In this document: piece after piece, positions 10,927-21,740 of the stretch | Numbering within the stretch: position 1 is the stretch's first letter | Layout of the letters: each line of letters begins with the position of its first letter | Position numbers and translations under genes: made by a program | NCBI RefSeq assembly: GCF_000204055.1 | Contig: NW_006768809.1 | Span: 588,613 to 652,612, forward strand | Source of the DNA: Melampsora larici-populina 98AG31 | Taxonomy: Eukaryota; Basidiomycota; Pucciniomycetes; Pucciniales; Melampsoraceae | Length of the DNA stretch: 64,000 nucleotides | Direction: 5' to 3' | The notes under the pieces: generated by a model | Database searches by the model: none | What the model was told of the DNA's origin: nothing | What the model saw: the letters and a program-made list of their open reading frames with translations, nothing else

Positions 10927-12418
10927 ATGTCTGACTGCTCAGCCAACACTTTAAACAATCCAAAGCAACGTCAATCAGGCCAAGATGCCGTAACCGAGGA
11001 TAACCCTGAAGCTCAGAAATTGTACCAGGAGTCTCCGTTTATATATGTCCCCACACGTTCGAAAAAGAATAAAGGTCGGCGTGGTAAACCAGTTTGCGCC
11101 TATGGCGAACCAGATAAAGGCCGACTTGAAGACGATCGGCTTCCGAATCGCCAGGTTGAAAGTGATTCATGCTTCCCGAGTACGCCAAATGTACTATGTG
11201 CGAGGTCGAGTGCTGAGTTCACCTATGTCGAGCGGTCTGCAAAAAAGTCAACAAATCGGCACAAAGGACGCGCATACAAGCTCAACGCAAACATCAAGTC
11301 TCCAAAGTCCACGTCTGAAATGCTGCAAGAAAAAAGAGGCACGATTAAAAAAGATCTATGGCTAGAACCTCTGTCCAGTGGGTGTTTAGAGGCCGAATCC
11401 AAATTGACTGTCCAAGGGGTGATAAACTGATAGCAACAAATCAATGGTAGCTTGGCTGAAAAAATCGCTTACGCAGTCTCACGCTCCTTCACGGATACTA
11501 CGTGTGCGATGCTTGGCACTTGGCCCATTCTCACCCGATAACTTGGAACACTTGAGCGAGAACGCAACATCTGACAAGCAGGCAGCAACAATTCCGTCTA
11601 ACATGTTGCGAGGCAGCCAATACCAACTGATATTCTTTCTTGATGTTATTCTACCTACCTTGAAAGTCAGTTTAGGATTCTTGCAATCACTCCAATTGCT
11701 CAGCTGAGAGGCTTTTTTTCTTAGGCTCACAATGTCGCCGCTCAATCAGTCGGCGAAAGTCCCTCCCCTAGTGGTCCAAAGGGGGCTCGACACGATATAG
11801 AGATCCAAGTCTCTTTCTACGACCCTGCATTCAGACAGAGTGACAAAGCGTATCTGAGGGGGCTAGGTCATGATGTCCATGACAAGGTATGTTTGGTCCA
11901 TACACGTCCAATTTTACCTACTCGAGCCGTTGATGGCAGCTGATAGACCATTCCTATCGCTATCAATGGCGGGATCACGTTAGGAACAAGACTTAATGTG
12001 TGATGAACATACATTCTTCTACATTCCACATGGTCCTTTGAGCTTGTATGCTGCGCTTCTGCAGGCAAATCACGGTTCAAAACATCCAGGAAGACTAGGA
12101 AATTTGGTCTTATTCGGGAACGAACTTACCAATTATCTTGACCTGGCAAATCGAGGAAAGAAAGACTCGTCTTTCACGTCTATATCAGATATATTAGGTT
12201 TTTACCCATTCTTGAACAAATAAGCGCGATCAACTCTTTCAGAAAACACTGATACTGCTAATTTCCGTATTGCCGTAGAAAACAATGAGATCGTGTCAAA
12301 TTACCCACCTGAAGAGCTCACAACGCAAGGAGGCACTACTGTGTTCAATTCCATGTGCTTGCAGTGGTTTCGTACCAATAATCCAGGCACAAACAAAGGT
12401 ACTGAGACGGATAGATAA
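10927..12418 (+). CDS. SRR1-domain protein (BER1-like)
   Basis: Proteins with this domain include plant SRR1 (light and clock signalling) and yeast BER1; the biochemical role is unclear. Five exons, 10927-11377, 11451-11665, 11725-11886, 11984-12197 and 12243-12418, give 405 residues with frame kept throughout. The N-terminal 130 residues are basic and probably disordered. The SRR1 domain follows: RVRCLALGPFSPDN (about residue 165), SQYQLIFFLDVI, VSFYDPAFRQSDKAYLRGLG, HTFFYIPHGPLSLYAALLQA, LGNLVLFGNELTNYL, and a C-terminal TVFNSMCLQWF, matching the family's FND-hydrophobic-W/F ending. The first exon junction (SCC-A to CT-TGG) rests only on splice consensus and frame, so the N-terminal half is less sure than the domain. 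Confidence 0.82.
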
Positions 12419-13076
12419 GGGTACTCTCCAATCTCAGTAATCAGAATACTCGATGTTTGGCTCGCCAGGACTACTTAGATGATTGATTGGCTTGCGACTC
12501 GTCGGGACACTTTCTTATATAAACATATAGGATAGGCAATTCAAGTCTCAAGGGGAGGAGGCATTGTTATCTGCAGTTTGACGAATTGAAGCTTCATTTA
12601 CTCATACTCATGGTGATGAAAGGAACGAACGTGGAATGGAACGAACGTGGAATCCGCTTGCTGCGTGCAGAATATTATATATATATACGAAGAAAATAAG
12701 AATAGGAACTTCCCTGATGAAACTACAAGTATAACAAACATGCTCGACAAAATACACATTTATAGTATATCTGATTACCAAGTAACAATTCAATGGCACG
12801 CCATGGTATCTAAAGTCAATGAGAGTGATGAGAGACATTGTTATGTTTTGAGCAACATGCCTGTGATTGCATGTCCGCTATTGGACATTGTAACGGATGA
12901 CTCGACTTGATTTAACGTTTGTAAATAATGTTTCCAATCTAATAGAATTGCCGAAGGACCGAGAAAATTCGGATGATTTCTGACCATGTGAGATTGATTG
13001 ACCAGCAGGATCCAATTGCGTTTTAAAAGGCAGCAACGCTGAAAGGCGCGCACTGGTACATTTCTGTTAGATCAAT
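12419..13076. other. Convergent intergenic region
   Basis: Lies between the 3' ends of the SRR1-domain gene and the minus-strand membrane-protein gene. It contains a short TA run near 12,665-12,690. Open frames on both strands look like chance. Terminators for both genes presumably sit here, but no signal stands out. Confidence 0.4.
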
Positions 13077-14599
13077 CTAAACTCCAACCCAACCGGGGTA
13101 CCGGGGCGCTGTTACAGTTGCGGAAGTCTTGATGTGACCAGACGCATGTTGATTTGGTGAAGGAGCTCGATCGTGGTAATCTGAATGTCCCGAACTTTGA
13201 TGTTCATGATAAGGTGATTGAGCTCTCAGTGGGTCGTATGAAGTAGGTGAAGGTTGGGCTGGAAAAACAAAACCGGAGCTACGGGCTGGACTATGCAAAA
13301 CAGGCGGGTTTTGCGTCCACCCCTCTTGAGGTTCGAATGTAACGGAGAAGGGAGCGGGTGAGGTACGTTGAACATTGGCGGTTTCACTGTGGTGTGAGAT
13401 GACGAGCGGTGGAAGGGCTGGGCCAGACCGCCTGCTGAAGCGAAGATTTGCCGTTGGCGTACCCTCTGACCTGAGTTGAAGTGGAGAAGGGGCTACTTGT
13501 ACGTGCGATGAGTGTGATAATGAGGGATCAGGCTGCCAACTGTTTAATTCATGATTTGTTTGTAAAGACTTTTCATTATCCATCTTGCTCCAGTTTCCTT
13601 CAGCAGATTTGGAGAAGGGGCTTGAAGGTGTGCGCTTGTGCTTGACGTCCGACGGACGGTTTGGATTGTTGGACTCCCATGGAAAACCTTGTGGATAGTC
13701 CTTTGCGTTGGCAAACTTGGGTCTGTGACATATACATTTAGCCACCGAGATGATGACCAGCAAAAGTAAGATGGCTATTTTGAAGAAGTGTGCAGATATG
13801 TGAGTGTGGTAATTCAACTTCGAAAAGTGGAGTGACTAAAGGAAATAACCTTACCTGCGGCGACTGTGATCATGATGGCCAATGGGAAAGCACCATTCGA
13901 CGGCTGGAAGTATGAATTGAGGTGTGAAAATAAGTCTCCAAAAGTAGGTGCAGTTTGCGGAGCAGATGGACTGGCGGAGGGGGAGGCGGCGGAAGTTGCA
14001 GTAGCGTGGGAAGCCAAGCTAGCAGATGAGGTGGGTGTTCCTCGCGAACGTGTCGCTTGAGAAGACGAAGTAGAATTTGACGAGCGGGAAGAGCCCATCG
14101 GTGTTGGTGTTGGACCAGAGGCACTAGTGGTGACTCGAGGGCTCGAGTTGGTGTTTGTGTCTGAATCGTTGTCGTTATCGGCATCGGGAGTATCTTGAGA
14201 GTCAGCTGTTGAGGTAGACAATGCTGAATGTGCAACGTGTGGTGCGCCAGAGGCGCGACGGGCCAGGTTTGTGACGTTCTTCGAACGCTGATTGGTAGTT
14301 CTTTTGGTGCGCAGGGAAAGACGAGGTTCGGATTGAGCTCGAGAGTGAAAACTGTCTATGGCGATCCGTTCAGTTAGCAAACGTGACGTTGTAAGCAGTG
14401 TGCCAGGGACCACAACTTCAAGGACGTCACTTTTGAGGTTCGGCGGGGTTTCCAGTGAATTGAGGTGGCCTTCTGTTGCAGTTTGAACAGAAGCGCTATT
14501 CCATTTCTCGGCAAGATGTTCTGGTTGAAAAGAACCGCTTGCAGCCGTGAAGATGAAAAAAGGCGAAGCCAAAAGGCCGTATTTGGAAGCTTTCAACAT
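13077..14599 (-). CDS. Single-pass membrane protein, Ser/Thr-rich ectodomain
   Basis: Two exons, 14599-13855 and 13774-13077, with an 80-nt intron, give 480 residues. The start at 14599 is chosen because it opens directly on a signal-peptide-like segment (MLKASKYGLLASPFFIFTAA). The open frame extends 129 codons upstream, but that part does not look secretory. A long Ser/Thr/Asp/Pro-rich ectodomain (about residues 30-235, likely O-glycosylated) leads to one transmembrane helix built across the splice junction: PLAIMITVAA from exon 1 joins AILLLLVIISVA from exon 2 (residues about 240-262). A basic CICHRPK and a roughly 215-residue Pro/Ser-rich cytoplasmic tail follow. The architecture resembles fungal wall-stress sensors of the Mid2/Wsc type, but no WSC domain is present, so the function is inference. 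Confidence 0.72.
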
Positions 14600-16742
14600 G
14601 TTGAGTGCAAGAGAAAGATGACCGCCAAAAAAATATCCGAAGAAGCGAGAGTGGCGAGGAGTTACAGAATTGGGCTGTGGTTGCCTCCTAGTTGGCGTCA
14701 CAGTCAAGGTGTGAAAATGATTGAAATGATTGTTCGAGATTCGAGACCCACGGAATCGATTTCTGGTACTGAGGGGATAGCGAAAAGTGCTCGTAATAAA
14801 GAGGGGAATACGTGCGCTGGTACTGATCAGACGAAGGAGTGTGGAATGAAAGTACAAAGTGCTTTCCCGATGGAGGACGGGATTAAGATAATTTGCGTAG
14901 GGAAATATTGTGTGCTTGTGACAAGGAAAAAGCGACTTCCATGGATGGGGGATCACCGCTTGTTGTGCAGGTGAAATCAAGGGCAAAGGGCAGGATCCGG
15001 ATTAGTTGACGGGCTGCCAAAAAGCGTAGATTGATAACCACAGGTCGCGGACAAGTACGAGGCTTCATGACCGTTATTCTCAACCGCCTGTAACACGAGC
15101 CAGGCCTAGCGTTGGGCTTGAACCAGGCAAGAGTTTATGCCTGATAGAGAGGTTCCAGTTGAACATTTGACGCAATAATAGCAAGCGAAAACTCTAACTG
15201 CAGTGTGCACGTTGATTGTCAACTTGGAGCCCTTTATATACCACATCATAAAAAAATGTATGAGGCTTGCACACGTAGTTCGCATCAAATCTGGGACGTA
15301 CTTTGCGATCCCATTCAGACTTCAAATTGGCAATATCTTAAGGCTCGAAGTTAATTAGAGAAGGTCCAACTCAGAGGTTGCGAGTCAGGTTCGATGACCT
15401 TAGATAGCGACATGGCTCAATAGGTTCAGCGCGAACAATTTCTTGAGGATAACACGATGAAAACCAGACAAAATCGAGGGGACTTGTGCTTTGCATGTTC
15501 TTGGATTTTGAAAACCTTTCCTGCACGCTCAGGCATTCTCATCTTATTGATTGGCACGCCCCTTTTTGCGTTTCCTGGTCAGAGGCGAGCTTGCACTGAC
15601 AGTCTCACGACTTGGAGTACCTGAACCCACATCCCACAGGGGACAAACTTGTGAGAGTTTCTTTCAGGCTTTCTTGCCATCAAGTGGCTGTTAAACAAGT
15701 CCAATCTTTCACAGACACATTCCACTGAATCTAGCTCATTTGATTCGCCGTATTGAACTTTCCAAGAGCCTATGTACTTTAAATCACCACGATTGACACG
15801 TAGGATTCGATCCCATTTCGATGTGATACACCACAGTCCAATGAGATTATGACCATGTTAAGCACTTGAATGTGCGTGGATCTGTAATATTTGTGACATC
15901 ACAAGTGCAATAAACTTCTCCTAGCAGAGTCAAGTTTCGATTGATGGATAGTTCAAGTTCGCCATCAAACAAATTCACCAAACTGTTACCCTCAGGCTCG
16001 ACTGATCAATTGCTCAGCATATCACTGCGTGTCCTGAAACTTCACAATGACCTCGTCTAAAACAATACTGTAGCTTCATAACTCTTGAACTCTAAAGTGA
16101 TCAGCTCCTGATGATTACCATCAAAATTGAAAACATTTTCCATTGCTTCCTCCGGACACTAGAAGTATCACTCAAGATCTTGGAGTGTAAAACCGTCAAA
16201 GCAGAACATATCACACTGGCAAGTGCAATGTATCAAACGTGAAGGTGTTGTTCTCGGGATTTGCGAGGTGGTAACCTATATCTCAGACTTTCTAATAGGG
16301 TTTATATTGTTTATACAATTCCTTCGAAATCTTCTTTTAGACCTTTGCTGCTCTTATCGGGTCTCACAGATGCTTTCTAGGTCTTTCACCTCAAATGCAA
16401 GCTGCGAGCTCAAAGCACTTATATGAGTAAGACGAGGAGAGATCGCATTATGAATCTGTGTTATGTGTCCAGTTGTGTACCTATGGTAACTTTTACAAAA
16501 ATCTCCACATATGTTTCAAACCTTCTTGTAAATCAGTCCTTAAATATCTTGATGAAGAGTTGGATGACGAGTTTCAGTGTCTCTTGCATGAATAATTGTA
16601 TGGGTATTTTTCTAGTATGTATTCAAATGATGGATGGTTCCTCGAAAAGTAGAACTTTAAAGTCTATTCTGACTAGTAAACCCTCAACTCCCTTCACTAC
16701 AAAACCTTTTAACAGAATCACTGCATTTGTGGTGTTTTCAAA
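14600..16742. other. Gene-free stretch
   Basis: The region between the two divergent genes at 14,599 (minus) and 16,743 (plus) holds no recognised coding frame. Short open frames at 15,106-15,288 (minus) and 16,223-16,740 (plus) lack family resemblance. The latter is probably the 5' leader and promoter of the predicted secreted-protein gene. No tRNA or obvious repeat was seen. Confidence 0.4.
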
Positions 16743-18555
16743 ATGAAGCTCGTATCTATGTATACCTTGATATATTTGTTATCCCAATCAGGAGTTCACA
16801 TTTATAGGGTCTATAGTATGGCACTACAAAGCATTGAAGAAGAGCCACTGGCTCCAAATATAGCAAGATCATCAAGGCCAAGCCTAAGGCAACTTATGCA
16901 AGAATATGGCCACAATGGTAAGCTTGAAGCACTTCTGTTTTCCTGTTGTACTCAAATCATCTCACTGACATATCATCTGTATCTGTAGATGAAGTTGATC
17001 CGTGGACTGAGATATCTGAGATATCCGTTGGAGAAGGATCCCCCTACAAGACTAATGCAACAAATAGATTGAAGTCAGAGATAGCCAAAAGTTTCGAGGA
17101 AAATTGTGAGTTTTCTTTTCGTTGGACCTCGGGAATATTTTGATGGCCAGTTGAATAACCAAACTATCTCAGTGCACATTAACGATTATCGGGGCTTTGA
17201 TGGAGAGCGTTACGACAAACACCTTCCTGTGACCATCGCCGGAATTCTGCAATTAGAACACAGCTTATGGGCAGAGAAGCTGATTGAAATTCTCGAGGTC
17301 ACAGAAGGCGATCTACCCACACAGATCATATTTTTCCAGATTCTCCGACAGCTTCTGAGGTTCTATGACATTCCCTTCAACACAGTGCAAATGGTTTGGA
17401 GACACTTGCAGGGAGTGTCGTGTATGAGACATGACGGAAATGAATTTTTTCTTGCCTGGAAGGACGAGGCAAGACTAACTTTAAAAGCCTACGGTAACAA
17501 AATGATTGATCATATTGATTCTTGCAAGCCTGGAGAGTGAGTTGATAAGGCATGCTGGCTTGAATTTCAGGGATGTTAAGGTCTGACCGTATATATCATC
17601 ATTTTCCGAAAACAATCCAGGGAGCTTCTGGACTTTGTAGACACACAGACAGATATGGGAGCTGATGGTTTAAGTCTCGTTGGGGATTGGTCTCTAAAAG
17701 ATCAGAAAGCTCTTTTTGCCTTTTGGATTTTGAGTGAGCCATAGGGTTCTGTTTCAATCAACGATGTCATAATTACTGAATGTAATCCATTAAACACAGA
17801 CCAATCTCATTACCCAACATTTAAAAGAAATCCCAAATTGCAATTGTGGATTGAAGCTCAAATTGTCCAAACCAGATTGATCAGACGTATTCAAAGTGCA
17901 CCACTTGGTTTGCGCTCATTGCGAGCTGCCCGGGTGGAGTCCGCTCTTTCAAAACTGACAACCTACTCAGACATTATTTTGGACTGTCACAACTCACTTG
18001 AGGACAAGTAAGTCCCTTGAAAAATATTGGCATTGTATCAAGTTGTATGCCTTTCTTGCTGACATTTAGTATAACACAGTGATTATATGCCCTTCTTTCA
18101 GTCCAAAGTCAAAATTCATCCTTATGGTTTGCAACTTGATCAAAGTTTGACCCCCAAGGACATCATAGACATCCTTAAGTTCTGGTCGCAATGTAAGACA
18201 TCTGTTTACATGATAGCTTCAAGACTTGATCAGTTAACTTGTATCATAAATATTTGTAGTTGTACATGTATTCCTGAAGATGAACAAGTATGGAGAGACA
18301 CCTTCCCTAGCAAGTGTGATAGGAATTTTAGTAACAAAAAATTCAGAGGAGACAAGCTCTATCATGGAGCAGTTTCTCAAAGTAGATGGAGATGATTCCA
18401 CCCATAAAGACCCTGTTCTCGCTAGATTTCTTGAATACTTTGCTAAACACGCCCAGTCCCACAGGCAGCAACAGACTGCCCGCAAGGCTCTAACAAAATT
18501 TCGAAAACAATATCAACATGATAATTCGAGTTGTTCTCCATGTTCAATACAGTGA
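16743..18555 (+). CDS. Predicted secreted protein, unknown family
   Basis: Seven exons keep one frame and give 461 residues: 16743-16917, 16989-17105, 17173-17536, 17621-17733, 17800-18007, 18080-18192 and 18260-18555. The N-terminus (MKLVSMYTLIYLLSQSGVHI) is signal-peptide-like, with a possible cleavage near residue 18-26, and no later transmembrane segment is evident. The body is alpha-helix-friendly and charged, with segments such as HLPVTIAGILQLEHSLWAEK, WIEAQIVQTRLIRRIQSAPL and VLARFLEYFAKHAQSHRQQQ. I recognise no domain. Multi-exon secreted proteins without known domains are common as lineage-specific families in rusts, so a role at the host interface is possible but not shown. The last codon is followed by a good donor (ACA|GTGAGT), so a further 3' exon cannot be excluded. 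Confidence 0.62.
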
Positions 18556-20766
18556 GTTGTCAAGTCTTGAATGTACAATTTCTTTCTGCTGTGTTGTTTG
18601 TGTGAAAGCCTATCTTTTGTGGGCTTTCCATCATGTTCTTGTCAGTAAGGAGAGTTGCGGTATCAGTCTTTCACTGAGACTCCCTGAGACAATACCTGGC
18701 ATATACAGGGATAGTACAATTTCTTCTCAAGTGGCGTGTTTTGTTATTCTCTGAAATTCCGGGTCCTACAAAGGTATACGATTGATGGATTGGAAGGAAA
18801 TAGGATCAAATTGAAGGAATCAAAGGCAAAAAGGAACCTACAATAATTTGTTTAAAACATCGAATCAAGTGGTTGGGTAAGAATGAGGATTGGGAAGTCA
18901 CATAAGCTCTGTGAAAAGTAGGCAAAAGTGAAGCAAAAGAGACGATATAAAGAAGATTGAAACAATTAATCGCTCCAAAAGAAAATAACAGTCTAATTCT
19001 GAATGATGAAAGAAAACTATTCAAGACATCTTTGTAATTCGGTTTGAAAGTCGAGCTTTGAAAAATTTACCGCGCTGTTAGCCACATTAACATAAAGGTT
19101 GAGAGGCATTACGAGGATCGAGAGCTTCGAAAATATCATTTCAAGAGTAAAAACGATAGAAGATGAGCCAGGTATTCAAACGGTCGAATTTGATTGTGAA
19201 AACTTATAAGAGAAGGAGAAGTTTGAATTAGCTTCATTGGCCAATAAGAGGGAGATGCCAAGTTGGTTCTTTTTCGATTCTGAGATTAGAAGCTGAGCTT
19301 AACAACATATGATGGAAAGGCTGAGGAACAGATTATTGAAGTTCATCTTGAAGTCGCTCTGAGTCTGATCACATTGAACATGAAAATGACAAAAACTTCG
19401 TATTTCGATTCATCTTCTTATTATCAATTCTTACATTGATCATGTGGCCGAGTAAAAATTGAACCAATCGATCATGGTCAGATTCATGTCAGATGAGGAA
19501 ATGGCAAGATTTTTAGGTTGAATATGATTGATTCTTATTTCAGAATGCCATAAGTGAAATTAGTGACCATGTAAGAAATATAACAAGAGTTGAGAAACGA
19601 ATCAATAATGAACTATGGAGTGCCACCATTCTTGACCACACTGTACGACGAGTGTACAGAAAGCCACTATTTTCTGTAGCCCTGAGAGTCTCAGAGAGAG
19701 TCTCAGAGCGAGTGAGTCTCAGGATAAGACTGATACTGTTACGCTCCCTGTCAGTACCAGAAGTTTTGAGTACTTTGAGTACCTATAAAACAGATTGTAT
19801 TTGATGTCAAATGGAGGCTGTAAAAAGCATCTGATTCCTTAATCTCTCTACCAAAGCCAACTCAACTTCTTGCACAACACAAACTGAAAAACCTTCACAA
19901 CTTTTGACCCTGCAGCCTACTCAAATGCAAATTGCTAAATTTGTGTAGCTGCCTATCTTGTCTTCTGGATGGCCTGTCAGCACCTTCAAGTGTGATTTCT
20001 TTAGTATAGTTCTTAATCCTGGTACATAGCCATCCTGTTGGAGTATCCCAGTTGGAATATTTCAAGTCAAACTCTACTTGGCTTTGACATCAGGGCACTT
20101 GGACCCAAAAATATTTTTGCATTTCGACTGACACGAGTTTCATTTTTTGTGCCACTCGGGTGCGAAGCTACCTTCTTAATGGTCGAGATATGCTCCTAGA
20201 GTCTGGCTACAAAAGCCTGTAGTTTAAGCTCACACGGCTTCAAGTAATTCAGTGGCATTGTTGCAGTCGCCTCTTATCTCAAGTCAGTCGGAGTTTACCT
20301 ACTATGTATACAATCATTTCGATGTCTTACATTGAGACATGGCATCAGCGGGAAGGTTTTTAACGCCCATACTTGTCGCAAACAACTCGCATCACATCGT
20401 AGTGGGTGAGAATGGCACGAGTTAGCTTTAAAACGGTGTCATGACAAACGTCTGGATCAGGAATGAAGTGATTTGGAAGGTTGTGATGACTTGTTCAAAA
20501 GCTCAGTAGGTTCGGCTGGCATGTAGGTCAGCTTCGCGTGCTTGTGACGTTCGAGAACTTGGGCCTTGAGGCGTCACATTGGAATGCATCCTTCAATAAT
20601 ACTACACAAAATCATTACGGTGGAACATCCACATTGCTCGATGATACGGCATATGATGGTAGGATGGCAAACTTTGGGGGCCATGTTTCTTGGACAAGGA
20701 TAGATTGCATAGGAAACAAGACTATAAGAGAACCACGCATATTTTGAAGACTTGGAATGATGAGAC
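18556..20766. other. Gene-free stretch
   Basis: Lies between the secreted-protein gene and eL15. 18,780-19,560 is AT-rich with a purine-biased plus strand and no supported gene. Near 19,685-19,735 a 9-base GAGTCTCAG word recurs four times. The remainder shows no recognised coding sequence. Confidence 0.4.
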
Positions 20767-21614
20767 CTATCTGTATCGACGGAGAGACAGACTGTGGCAA
20801 AGCAAGATGAACAGTCAATGACGAGTTGGGAATACAGGACAGATGAGAGAACCCACGTGTTGTTCCGCCTCCAGACAGCATTCTTCGGTTGGTGATTGTG
20901 ACGGTGTCCCTTTCCAAGACCACGGTTCTATGGAGGAAATAGGTCAGTTTGGGGTCATTGGCCCGAGTAGGACAGCCGTCACACACCTTCTTTCCAGCTC
21001 CGGTAAGACCACGACTTTCACGACGTTTGTGAACAGGGTCGCAGATCCAGTTCATGCGGGGGTCACGTCTTACAACCTTGTGCGAAGGGTCAACGAGGAT
21101 AACCTGCAACCATAACCCATGAGCTCTCGGTCGTGTCAAGGTATTGCTGATGGAACGTACCTCGAAATACTTGTAGACTCCGTCCTGGTTGATCCAGTAA
21201 GAGTTCAATACCCTCAAGTTGCCACATCGGCGAGCCACTCGTTCTTCAGCTGTTGAACGAAGAGATCTTTGGAATTTGAGGTGGTTGACACCCTGTCGAA
21301 CGGGTTTACCGAAGGTTGCACCCTTCTTCACGGGTTTCTTGCGGTTTCCTCGGCGGACACGGACTCGGTAGATGACATATCCTTGTTTAGCCTAGTAAAA
21401 CTTGATGGTCAAGATGCTGAGTGAATTTGATGAAGCCAAGCAAGAGACCAACCTTGTAACCCAGTCGGCGTGCTTTGTCGGGACGTGATGGACGGGAAGC
21501 ACGGTGGATAACGTTGAGTTGTCGATACTCCCAACATCTCACACGGAGAAGGAATCGGAGGACATCCGACTGTTTCTTCTTTTGAAGCTCCTCGATGTAC
21601 TTGTAGGCACCCAT
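20767..21614 (-). CDS. RPL15: 60S ribosomal protein eL15
   Basis: A core component of the large cytosolic ribosomal subunit. Five exons are read on the minus strand: 21614-21453, 21391-21161, 21103-20987, 20927-20857 and 20791-20767. They give 201 residues, close to the usual 203-204. The protein opens with [20 protein letters not shown] and continues through [116 protein letters not shown] and WRRNNT. The final 25-nt exon supplies the invariant LSLRRYR and stop. All junctions are GT-AG and in frame. Conservation leaves little doubt about identity; only the tiny last exon would be missed by routine prediction. Confidence 0.96.
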
Positions 21615-21714
21615 CGTTTCGTGAAGATGTTGGTCGGTCTTGAGGGGGGCGATAGAGAATCGAAAGTTGGTAGGGTGAGGTATGGTTATGGTGGAGGAAT
21701 TTGGCCGACCCCAA

Positions 21715-21740
21715 AGTGTAACCTAACGAAACCTAACATT
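21715..21740. promoter_or_regulatory. Possible ribosomal-protein promoter element
   Basis: About 100 bases upstream of the eL15 start codon, the sequence carries two AACCTAAC words in tandem (GTAACCTAACGAAACCTAAC). In many fungi, telomere-repeat-like AACCCTAA boxes drive ribosomal-protein genes. The match is loose and position-based only. Confidence 0.3.

Noticed and set aside
14600..14986. 129-codon N-terminal extension of the Ser/Thr-rich membrane protein
   Set aside because: The frame is open, but the internal Met at 14,599 begins an obvious signal-peptide-like segment, so the extension is more likely leader sequence.
15360..15440. Possible tRNA suggested by GGTTCGATGACC and TGGCTCAATAGG words
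   Set aside because: The A-box-like word lies after the B-box-like word and no cloverleaf can be folded.
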